In this document: piece by piece, positions 63,101 through 64,000 of the stretch
How the letters are laid out: every line of letters begins with the position of its first letter
How positions within the stretch are numbered: the stretch's first letter is position 1
Position numbers and translations under genes: made by a program
Assembly (NCBI GenBank): GCA_949987565.1
Contig: OX465116.1
Coordinates: 15,592,909 to 15,656,908 of the forward strand
Direction: 5' to 3'
DNA length: 64,000 nt
DNA from: Luidia sarsii
Lineage: Eukaryota > Echinodermata > Asteroidea > Paxillosida > Luidiidae
The notes under the pieces: generated by a model
Databases searched by the model: none
Told to the model about the DNA's origin: nothing
Seen by the model: the letters and a program-made list of their open reading frames with translations, nothing else

Positions 63101-63464
63101 AATATCAGGAGGGAATATCAGGAGGGAATATCAGCAGGGAATATCAGCAGGGAATATCAGCAGGGAATATCAGCAGGGAATATCAGCAGGGAATATCAGC
63201 AGGGAATATCAGCAGGGAATATCAGGAGGGAATATAAGAAGGTAGGTAATATTCAGAGGTATTGAGGTTATATCCAGAGAGTCCGCCAGTCTTTGATCCT
63301 TACCAGGGATACTCCTCCATGAGACAGTTCCATTAGGATAACATGCAGGCAGAGGTGACTCAGCTTCATCCAGAAGAGTAATACTACCAGTACATTGACC
63401 ATCAATACATGCTTCCAGGGATAACGTAAAGATGATCTCACCATCCATTAGCCCAAGGGTGTAT
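12108..63464 (-). CDS. Giant modular single-pass receptor, 3' part (exons R1-R70)
   Basis: Seventy exons totalling 12,994 nt (about 4,330 residues) run from 63464 to 12108. All 69 junctions keep the frame. The protein is extracellular for almost all its length: repeated modules with CxxGxC cysteines and multibasic sites, PAN/apple-like exon, about a dozen FN3-like units (D-x-TPP-x-x-G-x-V-x-DG then W-x-D-x-ESGI-x-x-Y and GTxPG), Cys-rich and TSP3-like segments, cadherin-like/tandem-95 repeats and EGF. A single membrane helix (exon R68) is followed by a tail of about 300 residues (R69-R70). Known: proteins of this build act in adhesion, ligand binding or self/non-self contact. The specific role is unknown to me. 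The 5' end and signal peptide lie beyond 64000. Symmetric extra exons could have been missed. One junction uses a GC donor (R24) and one a weak GTGATT donor (R55). Confidence 0.9.
12672..12774. mobile_element. Foldback element, near-perfect palindrome
   Basis: Left arm TTTAGTGGGCCTGACGTTTC and right arm GAAACGTCAGGCCCACTAAA pair over about 46 bp. The right flank (to about 12832) carries the family's single-copy tail with GTCAGTAAGCAGTTTGCAAC. This is the reference copy for the family. Confidence 0.9.
13015..13822 (-). CDS. Exon R69: cytoplasmic tail with two P-stalk-like motifs
   Basis: 269 codons of intracellular tail rich in Ser, Asp, Glu, Lys and Pro. After long serine runs come HIFVPTAWGDSNQ then EEEQEDDMGAGLFD (13222-13263), and VVNPFVPSQSPEE then SDDDDMGFGLF (13057-13092). 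The second matches the C-terminal consensus SDDDMGFGLFD of ribosomal P0/P1/P2 proteins, apart from the last residue. NPF is also the EH-domain ligand motif. Retention of the following intron would add about 22 residues and stop at 12949. Confidence 0.9.
14414..14509 (-). CDS. Exon R68: transmembrane helix
   Basis: Encodes VVLGVLLTLIGLLIIAGLLF followed by the basic stop-transfer YKKNFMKS. It is the only clear membrane segment in the model. Starts with 1 nt and ends in phase 2. Confidence 0.92.
14718..14940 (-). CDS. Exon R67: EGF-like domains
   Basis: Completes one EGF (CICLPGWVGDTC) and encodes a second of calcium-binding type that starts IDYDECQSAPCEF. It sits directly outside the membrane. 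Ends CDSLHW before the R68 split Arg. Confidence 0.92.
15231..15300 (+). mobile_element. tRNA-derived SINE fragment (promoter head)
   Basis: Has a pol III A box, GATAGCTCAGGTGGT, and a B box, GGGTTCAAATCC (15264-15275). The upstream half (about 15160-15230) matches the other SINE copies in the window. It does not fold as a full tRNA. Confidence 0.7.
15355..15526 (-). CDS. Exon R66: tandem-95/cadherin-like end and EGF start
   Basis: Reads FTYTPNPMYHGRDSF, the typical end of a tandem-95 repeat, then VNPCINRGTC, the first cysteines of an EGF. Donor GTTGGT; ends in phase 1. Confidence 0.88.
15667..15909 (-). CDS. Exon R65: cadherin-like repeat
   Basis: 81 codons in phase 0. EIGAYDIDFGDTLTM and VFGQLTLE fit a tandem-95 strand pattern; a Cys/Pro-rich insert (DSPTIPCGLDPPHDR) follows. 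Donor GTTAGT. Confidence 0.85.
16334..16476 (-). CDS. Exon R64: cadherin-like linker
   Basis: Reads VSIVIIVRPINDNPVVYIG, containing the INDNxP boundary motif of cadherin-like repeats. Starts with 2 nt, ends in phase 0. Confidence 0.88.
17132..17296 (-). CDS. Exon R63: cadherin-like repeat core
   Basis: Reads TLVFTFQVFDPDDDNLVFEL and GVFSFTPCLDCNG. Its first bases are copied in the adjacent tandem array (17297-17770). Confidence 0.9.
   Translation of the reverse strand, partial: VLWFSRSKYLILMMTTWSLSLEGGDPKEKPTSLKKESSVLHLVLIATASSPWIS
17297..17770. repeat. Intronic tandem array of about 120 bp that carries splice-site copies
   Basis: Four units lie between exons R62 and R63. On the minus strand, three of the unit boundaries read AG, then 27 nt, then GTGGGAC, at 17399-17425, 17527-17553 and 17656-17682. 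Each 27-nt piece joins the first bases of R63 to a relative of the last bases of R62. Confidence 0.85.
17777..17948 (-). CDS. Exon R62: multibasic site and tandem-95 start
   Basis: Reads SARRSRRAVVSEP, a furin-type site, then PPEITNYPGNMVMNEDEG, a tandem-95 start. Phase 0 in, phase 1 out. Donor GTGGGA. Confidence 0.88.
18279..18367 (-). CDS. Exon R61
   Basis: Reads DQEWQDAAKTCSDVDKI and ends INQVNVE. A short exon of the membrane-proximal ectodomain; no named domain. Donor GTATGT. Confidence 0.85.
18487..18651. mobile_element. Foldback element, ACACCATGT family
   Basis: AGGTTTGCAGTGACACCATG and CATGGCAAACCTTCCACTC mark opposite arms. The centre holds the complementary CTCTTTCAAGAAGAGACG and TTGAAAGAGAAGAGC segments. 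Confidence 0.7.
18735..18877 (-). CDS. Exon R60
   Basis: Reads FVYEPTFYVTSLGQTELRG, then NFTLTSIGNWTEERP with two N-glycosylation sequons. Phase 2 in, phase 1 out. No named domain. Confidence 0.87.
19183..19333 (-). CDS. Exon R59
   Basis: Reads LPEGGSLILGLLDFNRTSQ and SRLLRN, with one N-glycosylation sequon. Ends in phase 2 (AG), completed by R60. Confidence 0.85.
19578..19706 (-). CDS. Exon R58: multibasic cleavage-type site
   Basis: Reads SGISQRRRRRRAIEDNFDF. The run of six arginines followed by Ala fits a proprotein-convertase site. Donor GTAGAG. Confidence 0.88.
19963..20207. mobile_element. MITE with TGTGACCCGGCAC ends, copy 1
   Basis: 245 bp between TGTGACCCGGCAC and GTGCCGGGTCACA, flanked by TA. 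The arms also share GAGGAATA/TATTCCTC. A second copy lies inverted at 38702. Confidence 0.8.
20311..20390 (-). CDS. Exon R57
   Basis: 80 nt, reading TLHSWMKMCNSARLCVTKSA. Phase 2 in, phase 1 out. Three cysteine-bearing positions; no named domain. Confidence 0.82.
20555..20771 (-). CDS. Exon R56
   Basis: Reads FCVSSSADLLDDIVPCMPVG, then GTVAIEGGTITITAGDAQET. Looks like a beta-sandwich segment. Donor GTAAGT; ends in phase 2. Confidence 0.87.
20860..21101. mobile_element. Foldback element with GTGTGGTTCTGAAAAGAACC arms
   Basis: Left arm TCTCTTTTGTGAGTAAGTGT and right arm ACACTTACTCACAAAAGAGA are perfect inverted repeats. The right flank reads ACATGGTGTCACCGCAAACC. Confidence 0.85.
21568..21738 (-). 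CDS. Exon R55
   Basis: Reads ITVLLEEPTADDVNTTSMF, then PPDVEKSSDPTKTGTSFSRP. The acceptor TTTTGTAG is good. The donor (GTGATT) was chosen because it alone keeps the frame into R56, so the 3' edge is less sure. Confidence 0.7.
21850..25490. repeat. 143-bp minisatellite, about 25 copies
   Basis: The unit contains CTGCAGCTTCTTCTAGTCTG, CCCCTCAACTATGCCAGAG and GATATTGGTCTCCAGCAATC. Copies are nearly identical and differ at a few linked sites (CCCAAAG/CCCGAAG, GGAAACT/GGAGACT, ACAACTGATG/ACAACAGATG). The period is not a multiple of three. It fills the R54-R55 intron. Confidence 0.97.
25772..25955 (-). CDS. Exon R54: FN3-like second half
   Basis: Reads EHYWAIGTSRGATDLQDFVY, then LYHNTTYYVTLKAINGAGLE. 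This is the GTxxG and YYVTxxAxNxxG half of the family's FN3-like unit. Its acceptor is the innermost of six tandem copies. Confidence 0.92.
25935..26240 (-). repeat. 52-bp array duplicating the R54 3' splice site
   Basis: Six copies, with junctions at 25951, 26003, 26055, 26107, 26159 and 26211. Each contains, on the minus strand, TATCATTTAG followed by GAGCATTACTGGGCTATTGG, that is, a complete acceptor and exon start. Confidence 0.95.
26415..26611 (-). CDS. Exon R53: FN3-like first half
   Basis: Reads SSNGFYVDDTPAKLDIFYY, then ALWGFIDMESGIK. It carries the DDTP and DMESGI signatures that pair with R54. Confidence 0.92.
27120..27324 (-). CDS. Exon R52: Cys-rich segment
   Basis: Reads IAKPCVPCIRPCDRYDCDAS, then IIFTLSNLTLPRLVRNM and a sequon-rich stretch (NETEDSNST). 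Donor GTTTGT. Confidence 0.85.
27620..27990. repeat. 61-bp tandem array
   Basis: About six copies of a unit with GTCTTAGGTATACATTGTAG and CCTAGCCATATCCACAGCC. To its left lies a looser GCCATAG-type simple repeat (27450-27620). Intronic. Confidence 0.93.
28020..28149 (-). CDS. Exon R51
   Basis: Reads MPPDQSELCRYGAPFRAGTS, then YFAGVGTEAKLTDIADYEE, the GTxxx half of an FN3-like unit. Confidence 0.88.
28306..28484 (-). CDS. Exon R50
   Basis: Reads DEWSLDMYVDGDLLASLAG, then LHVFNRDSYVPELLDLFRP. Probable beta-sandwich with a VDG turn. Phase 0 in, phase 2 out. Confidence 0.88.
29100..29251 (-). CDS. Exon R49
   Basis: Reads QALFWCRYYLDEWPMTSELV, then HYSIQIKVTPFDSDE. Donor GTGTGT. No named domain. 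Confidence 0.87.
29967..30207 (-). CDS. Exon R48: Cys-rich and TSP3-like acidic segment
   Basis: Opens TACPLCDCYDFLGVQG, continues through a Thr/Gln-rich linker, then DADEDGISDEDSGRW. That last string resembles a thrombospondin type 3 calcium-binding loop (DxDxDGxxDxxD). Confidence 0.88.
30367..30522 (-). CDS. Exon R47
   Basis: 52 codons in phase 0, reading SILFWDGPEGALGEFDFTG, then GICQCCYVVPLNQ. The cysteines continue into R48. Confidence 0.87.
31087..31203 (-). CDS. Exon R46
   Basis: 39 codons in phase 0, reading VVASEESVTLKLERDTRQP. Donor GTCAGA. No named domain. Confidence 0.83.
31514..31662 (-). CDS. Exon R45
   Basis: Reads TILHLPDPDRPLCPLKDIPF, then NMHRAEWDLKYEEAQ. Donor GTTAGT. 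A non-repeat insert after an FN3-like unit. Confidence 0.86.
31779..31953 (-). CDS. Exon R44: FN3-like junction
   Basis: Reads HPYFVELRAINWAGNSIQT, then FMDSSQPSAGLVVDGVDF, the boundary between one FN3-like unit and the next. Confidence 0.92.
32174..32389 (-). CDS. Exon R43: FN3-like core
   Basis: 72 codons in phase 0. ISITWKDYEDEESGLKAFNI is the W-x-D-x-ESG signature; LVVGPDIREFTFVDL follows. Confidence 0.92.
32929..33032 (-). CDS. Exon R42: FN3-like boundary
   Basis: Reads NEAGQCNASTSYFLVDITPP, then VEGQLRAGPFYDM. Carries the VDITPP linker. Confidence 0.9.
33191..33360. mobile_element. Foldback element, intact long copy
   Basis: Arms TTTAGTGAGCCTGACGTTTC and GAAACGTCAGGCCCACTAAA extend inward through AAAGGCAGAGTGACAAGGAC. 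The family tail runs to about 33418. Confidence 0.9.
33674..33964 (-). CDS. Exon R41: FN3-like unit
   Basis: Reads SEVQLQWDEFESAIPILLYY, then FTGKDTFVKITDLNLMQEGS and YFVTVVG. Phase 1 on both sides. Confidence 0.92.
34093..34365 (-). CDS. Exon R40: FN3-like unit
   Basis: Reads FYEAAVGTDRRYPKTRDN, then FTYVGKNTSVTFSNLNLAS and TYYVTVRGHSASFASAEV. Phase 1 on both sides. Confidence 0.93.
34764..35033 (-). CDS. Exon R39: FN3-like unit
   Basis: Reads TYYTVVRATNALGMTISVRS, then DPLIPGTVYDGPLVGVDL and ISASWSGFGQGMPAKT. Phase 1 on both sides. Confidence 0.93.
35394..36095 (-). CDS. Exon R38: double-length FN3-like exon
   Basis: This 702-nt exon holds two FN3-like units: VYYVTVEAFNAVNQST with IEIDDTPPTYG, then YEVALGTTPGGSHIKAF with VYATVRGYNQAGLTSTAV, then VIDAAWDFSGDPCPMKKYEW. 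It is the largest extracellular exon. Phase 1 on both sides. Confidence 0.95.
36542..36719 (-). CDS. Exon R37: FN3-like core
   Basis: Reads LLCHWSDFLDAESGVENVRF, then DFLPGSLTHYSVKG. W-x-D-x-ESG signature. Donor GTCAGT. Confidence 0.92.
36724..37130. repeat. 31-bp tandem array
   Basis: About 13 units of AATAGTTACAGACTAGTATC with CTATGATGGG/TTATGATAGG variants, right against the R37 acceptor. Confidence 0.93.
37353..37459 (-). CDS. Exon R36: FN3-like boundary
   Basis: Reads FLGIEAVNSVGLRSTVYATS, then VTADNTPPSVGK. Donor GTTTGT. Confidence 0.9.
38006..38204 (-). CDS. Exon R35: FN3-like unit
   Basis: Reads NTDSIDATWEIEEEESEIV, then FFSMGQYPGSDDIYPV. Phase 0 in, phase 1 out. Confidence 0.9.
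38393..38583 (-). CDS. Exon R34: FN3-like boundary
   Basis: Reads HGVTYYSTLRAITTADNILE, then SSSNGFKVDVTPPEIKI. Carries the VDVTPP linker. Confidence 0.93.
38702..38928. mobile_element. MITE with TGTGACCCGGCAC ends, copy 2
   Basis: 227 bp between TGTGACCCGGCAC and TGTGCTGGGTCACA, inverted relative to copy 1 at 19963. It shares the AGTGGGGGTTATTCCTCAT segment. Confidence 0.8.
39041..39158 (-). CDS. Exon R33: FN3-like core
   Basis: Reads SELNGIAHYEWSVGTSPGGE, then VQPLTSDGIVPGSDPD. Acceptor phase 0. Confidence 0.9.
39317..39437. mobile_element. Foldback element, intact copy
   Basis: Arms TTTAGTGGGCCTGACGTTTC and GAAACGTCAGGCCCACTAAA, with the family tail on the left side here (from about 39265). 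Confidence 0.9.
39476..39564 (-). CDS. Exon R32: FN3-like strand
   Basis: Reads FVTDGPNMLEDLDAQIERT, then TVTIWFDDFE. Donor GTCAGT, phase 0. Confidence 0.87.
39706..39930 (-). CDS. Exon R31: FN3-like unit with cysteines
   Basis: Reads GVISDLNLELTDPSTCDDEA, then QPVYYVCVKSENGAGAFSHV and SSPIRVVEEDQT. Phase 1 on both sides. Confidence 0.93.
40130..40600. repeat. 37-bp tandem array
   Basis: About 12 units of CTCTGCCTGTCTATGGTAAG plus GATTGACCTGCACTTTC, ending just before the R30 donor. On the + strand each unit carries TATGGTAAG. Confidence 0.93.
40628..40787 (-). CDS. Exon R30: FN3-like core
   Basis: Reads NSHITIQASWLALDGQSGIK, then NYWVAVGSRP. Phase 0 in, phase 1 out. Confidence 0.92.
41342..41520 (-). 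CDS. Exon R29: FN3-like second half
   Basis: Reads LRSGSIYITRIKARNRAKLI, then SHETSGIRVDSSPPV. Ends in phase 0 at the SSPP linker. Confidence 0.92.
41816..41936 (-). CDS. Exon R28: FN3-like core
   Basis: Reads SLSVHWDYYDDESGIESYEL, the best ESGI signature of the set, then KLKIFPM. Confidence 0.93.
42376..42622 (-). CDS. Exon R27: FN3-like boundary
   Basis: Reads FVNLRTINQAVNHIDTRTNG, then VLIDLTPPMLRALGDGLQV. A His-rich strand (EWHHFHLHHKD) lies in the middle. Confidence 0.92.
42845..43025 (-). CDS. Exon R26: FN3-like first half
   Basis: Reads TVDLTPPVEGSVYDGLLPG, then AQWLDFTDPESGIEDYEVTV. Complete form of the family signature. Confidence 0.95.
43065..43255. mobile_element. Foldback element with internal 18-bp expansion
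   Basis: Intact arms as at 12672. The left arm contains a six-fold run of AGGACCTTTCTCAAAGGC. The expanded open frame (EKGPAF repeated) is a product of this run. Confidence 0.92.
43490..43727 (-). CDS. Exon R25: FN3-like core and second half
   Basis: Reads ICANWYNWYDPESGISVYDW, then GVGTSPGLTNIQDSIEISRR and GETYYSTLTAFHGGYDKLN. Phase 0 in, phase 1 out. Confidence 0.95.
44019..44146 (-). CDS. Exon R24: FN3-like boundary with a GC donor
   Basis: Reads VDLRAIDHADEPILVDDTPP, then IAGDLFDGPYSRRDLVF. The only frame-keeping donor is CAG then GCAAGC (GC-AG intron). The open frame continues 21 codons past it. Confidence 0.85.
44622..44788 (-). CDS. Exon R23: FN3-like core
   Basis: Reads DPESLLFEYHIAMGRTPRDI, then GIPCWVKVRAVNN. 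Starts with 1 nt after the phase-2 end of R22. Confidence 0.9.
45235..45705. repeat. 21-bp tandem array
   Basis: About 22 units built from GAGACCAGAGCTTTCCAGACC and GAGACCTCAGCATCCGAGACC types. Because 21 is a multiple of three, several frames stay open on both strands; none joins an exon. Confidence 0.95.
45831..46011 (-). CDS. Exon R22: FN3-like boundary
   Basis: Reads GIYFITVRALNKVEFGGPMA, then LIIDNTPPIIYSIYDITY. Ends in phase 2. Confidence 0.93.
46462..46632 (-). CDS. Exon R21: FN3-like core
   Basis: Reads NWEGFHDNETGLHGYTWSVG, then DDDVSNHIDPHAHLF. Phase 1 on both sides. Confidence 0.92.
46809..46903 (-). CDS. Exon R20
   Basis: Reads YIVDGPGSGTVFNGHKELID. The GxVFNG turn is the family's GxVxDG position. 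Confidence 0.88.
47085..47295 (-). mobile_element. tRNA-derived SINE
   Basis: On the minus strand it has an A-box-like GGATAGCTCAGATTGG and a B-box-like GGGTCAAATCCC (47103-47114). The body holds CCCACCCTGGCAAAG-type sequence and CTGGAGGTTAAA. It is the best single-copy guide to the array at 51600. Confidence 0.75.
47447..47742 (-). CDS. Exon R19: FN3-like unit
   Basis: Reads FLVHNNMYYFNIEMVNFILY, then GILADFTPPDPGLIANG and DEWERRCIQDTPLVNH. Phase 0 in, phase 2 out. Confidence 0.93.
48459..48667 (-). CDS. Exon R18: PAN/apple-like domain
   Basis: Reads FNQPNANFCARDCLALPETK, then CLSINYDYQTFTCELLEE. The C-x3-C, C-x-S-x-NYD and CELL pattern fits a PAN/apple fold. It is upstream of the first FN3-like unit. 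Confidence 0.85.
48780..50660. repeat. 51-bp minisatellite, about 37 copies
   Basis: The unit contains GGAGGAAAGCTGGTTGACAG and ACCAGGGTGAGATCAAAGGG. It fills the R17-R18 intron and ends about 100 bp from the R17 donor. It stays open on the minus strand (a 17-residue motif such as WSVYQLSSFDPF), but in a different frame from R17. Confidence 0.97.
50765..51065 (-). CDS. Exon R17
   Basis: Reads LYFTAFAKNNGGGTSKATCH, then RITPDFISTSHPNILRASAV and GTHIWGDQIIPWNEIDISK. An FN3-like second half followed by an unnamed segment. Donor GTGAGT. Confidence 0.92.
51273..51485 (-). CDS. Exon R16: FN3-like core
   Basis: 71 codons, phase 0 on both sides. DGVARRSTGSNECKVQQ is followed by LVTFTYQVGTSQGGSDV. 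First recognisable GTSxGG unit from the N-terminal side. Confidence 0.9.
51550..53290 (-). repeat. SINE with an internal 90-bp segment amplified about 17 times
   Basis: The unit holds TGAGCTATCCAGCCCTTAGA (A box, minus strand), CCTTCCCAAATAGTTAACTA and GTGGGGGTGCCAGTCAGAAG. One SINE head (GATTTGAACCC near 51577) lies at one end, and the SINE tail (CTCCAGGGATCGCATCTCC) lies at the other. Confidence 0.93.
53434..53638 (-). CDS. Exon R15
   Basis: Reads MIPLRIVLKGKVSIKIPFFG, then ISGNIFFIEKKDPDKSPPEI. Beta-rich; no named domain. Starts with 1 nt, ends in phase 0. Confidence 0.9.
54255..55165. repeat. 42-bp minisatellite, about 22 copies
   Basis: The unit holds GATTAGAGGTTGTAGTGATG and TAGTCAGTCAATCCTTCTAG, almost without divergence. 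It is open on the minus strand as a 14-residue repeat (TDYITTTSNQLEGL), but lies inside the R14-R15 intron with no splice signals that join the frame. Confidence 0.97.
55317..55474 (-). CDS. Exon R14: module with CxxxxC cysteines
   Basis: Reads GCKPMVGGYVRAGVSLCYGP, then LCGSLELKADILHTSF. The SLCYGPLC string parallels SVTLCISGVC in R4. Phase 0 in, phase 2 out. Confidence 0.9.
56127..56197 (-). CDS. Exon R13
   Basis: 71 nt, reading VKAGGFFDMEIPVSVAIVSM. Short but flanked by strong signals and in frame with both neighbours. Confidence 0.85.
56395..56535 (-). mobile_element. tRNA-derived SINE fragment
   Basis: Minus-strand A box within TCTGAGCTATCCAGCCC, and B-box remnant GGACTTGAACTTAATTG. 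Confidence 0.65.
56616..56778 (-). CDS. Exon R12
   Basis: Reads VEELIDVITSGGAGDDFEQF, then FFRYEYITYLGGFITLQF. Beta-rich module shared with R13 and R14. Confidence 0.9.
57174..57313 (-). CDS. Exon R11: helical linker
   Basis: Reads KGLDAFGQRVANMTIGELEA, then PLIVVQLMKDMRSLFRTF. Predicted helical. Phase 1 in, phase 0 out. Confidence 0.9.
57947..58036 (-). CDS. Exon R10
   Basis: 90 nt, reading ELFGLSLEPGADSGTWQGDV, then IIGGGLT. Donor GTATGT. Phase 1 on both sides. Confidence 0.87.
58207..58384. mobile_element. Foldback element, ACACCATGT family
   Basis: Arms GACACCATGTTTAAGGTCTC and TATACACGGTGTCACCGCAA enclose paired AAAAGAACCTGAGTGGTAAC and TTATCACTCAGGTTCTTTTC. Confidence 0.8.
58463..58582 (-). 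CDS. Exon R9: multibasic cleavage-type sites
   Basis: Reads LPESGTASRRSMGLLVFSQP, then TPISSRRRRSLSISASA. RRRRS is a convertase-type site. Phase 1 on both sides. Donor GTAATT. Confidence 0.88.
58755..58950 (-). mobile_element. tRNA-derived SINE, degenerate
   Basis: Minus-strand copy with TCAGCTATCCTGCCCTTAGA and the tail AATCTCCAGGAATCACATCC. Confidence 0.65.
59005..59174 (-). CDS. Exon R8: helical linker
   Basis: Reads SIDKAREYFKNLLAEGGNPI, then DDNHMTKLQPDKVVEP. Charged and helical, between two multibasic exons. Confidence 0.9.
59512..59694 (-). CDS. Exon R7: CxxxxC module and RRRKRR site
   Basis: Reads VYDVDLDIRLCWEGVCDEPT, then MFSGPQCGGSSGGSERRRKR followed by RDVDDL. Third copy of the cysteine module. 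Ends in phase 2. Confidence 0.92.
60053..60182. mobile_element. Foldback element, compact palindrome
   Basis: Arms TTGGTTTGCGATGACACCAT and ATGGTGTCACTGCAAACCAA. The centre pairs GAGTGTGGCTCTGAAAAG with CTTTTCAGAGCCACACTC. Confidence 0.88.
60443..60482 (-). CDS. Exon R6: 40-nt mini-exon
   Basis: Reads HSFERMIGVLKI. TTTCTTTCAG acceptor and GTAAGA donor. It is needed to join R5 (phase 1) to R7 (phase 2). Confidence 0.82.
61313..61432 (-). CDS. Exon R5
   Basis: Reads GGIDDYASGLVVNRLSVSTD, then LPSPCAGPPEQITPVTS. Phase 1 on both sides; parallels R2. Confidence 0.9.
61855..62075 (-). CDS. Exon R4: CxxGxC module, second copy
   Basis: Reads SVTFTIDKSADNRNFLLSLS, then VTLCISGVCAPDISLLDASS and FCNPNGTLEWVQDL. 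Close relative of R1 in the order of conserved residues. Confidence 0.93.
62335..62539 (-). CDS. Exon R3: Cys-rich linker module
   Basis: Reads GGVCHYSDTCLGVECCLGVD, then AWLIIDPCDFTLSLGFENW and YNITLF. Seven cysteines. Unnamed domain. Confidence 0.92.
62681..62812 (-). CDS. Exon R2
   Basis: Reads HLGSLDVGFEAVAQALGLPS, then PCPPVLLPGQSG. The acceptor GTGAAG is pyrimidine-poor, but the phase is forced by R1. Confidence 0.85.
62955..63240. repeat. 15-bp tandem array, about 19 copies
   Basis: The unit GGGAATATCAGGAGG switches to GGGAATATCAGCAGG in a block of about seven copies near the right end. Intronic (R1-R2). Confidence 0.96.
63304..63464 (-). CDS. Exon R1: CxxGxC module, first copy in the window
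   Basis: Reads LMDGEIIFTLSLEACIDGQC, then SITLLDEAESPLPACYPNG and TVSWRSIP. Starts with 1 nt of a split codon, so more exons lie beyond 64000. Confidence 0.9.
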
Positions 63465-64000
63465 CTATATCAGCAGATATTGGAGAAACAATGTAAACAG
63501 ATGGCATCATGTTAACTCAAAATACCTGGCAATGACAAATTGACAATGATAACAATTTATGGAAATAGCTAAGCTTTCTGCTACTTTTAAAACTTGAGCT
63601 TTCCTTTCCTTCATTTGAAAATAGATTTGAAAAAGCTGCTTTCCTGAACTGCTGTTGCCGGGTTTACAAAGAATTGCTGTTTGAATTGGAATGAAAATTG
63701 GGTGTGATGTGATCCTTGTAGATATTTGCTAGTTAATAGTTAATAGTTGAATGCTTCAGACTGGCGTCCCCATCCCTCCTAATGTAGTTGACTATTTGGG
63801 AAGGCTCCACCTATTGGCTGGATGGCTCAGATGGTAGAGCAAAAGTTCAAGACATGATATTCTCTGAAGTTCACATTTTCTCGGCCTTAGAGGAATTTCC
63901 TATAGATTCATTCAGTAAACATAGATTTAGGGAAACTACTGCTAGTATAATTTTTAAAGATAAATTTGATGAAGTTAACACAAAAACTGTTTCAAACTGC
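63465..64000. other. Intron sequence to the window edge
   Basis: No exon seen. It contains a + strand SINE fragment at about 63735-63860 with the A box TGGCTCAGATGGTAGAGC. Confidence 0.7.

Overview
The window looks like nuclear DNA of an invertebrate deuterostome, most likely an echinoderm such as a sea urchin. I infer this from the short, dense GT-AG exons, the DED/NB-ARC/TPR architecture, the very large modular cell-surface gene, and the load of tRNA-derived SINEs, foldback elements and minisatellites. No species can be fixed without a search. Only two genes are supported. They are convergent (tail to tail), and both run off the window at their 5' ends.

Left, + strand, 32-6755: the last eight exons (939 codons seen) of a STAND-type signalling ATPase. 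It has the end of a probable death effector domain, then an NB-ARC-like NTPase (Walker A GLAGTGKTK, Walker B ILVLDNADD, sensor-like ITSR), then TPR repeats and a short basic tail. Its introns carry a CCCAT pentanucleotide array, a TAGGG-like array and several foldback elements.

Middle, 6756-12107: a gap between the two 3' ends with a duplicated block of about 0.5 kb (8873 and 9898). I see no coding exon in it.

Right, - strand, 63464 down to 12108: the last 70 exons of one giant single-pass membrane protein, about 4,330 residues in the window. Every exon-exon junction keeps the reading frame, which is the main support for the model. From N to C the protein has cysteine-bearing repeated modules with multibasic (furin-like) sites (63.5-53.4 kb), a PAN/apple-like exon (48.5 kb), about a dozen FN3-like units with a D-x-TPP-x-x-G-x-V-x-DG signature (48-25.8 kb), a Cys-rich and TSP3-like stretch (31-27 kb), a multibasic-site region and cadherin-like/tandem-95 repeats (21.7-15.4 kb), an EGF region, one transmembrane helix (14.4 kb), and a Ser/Asp-rich cytoplasmic tail of about 300 residues ending in ESKV. 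The tail holds two copies of a DDMGxGLF motif, which closely matches the C-terminal tip of ribosomal P-stalk proteins. This is the most unusual coding feature in the window.

The introns of the giant gene are full of young tandem arrays with units of 15, 21, 31, 37, 42, 51, 52, 61, 90, about 120 and 143 bp. Two of these arrays multiply splice-site sequence: a 52-bp unit carrying a 3' splice site plus exon start, and a unit of about 120 bp carrying a 27-nt potential mini-exon. About 30 copies of one foldback motif (GGCCTGACGTTTCGATCC) are spread across introns of both genes.
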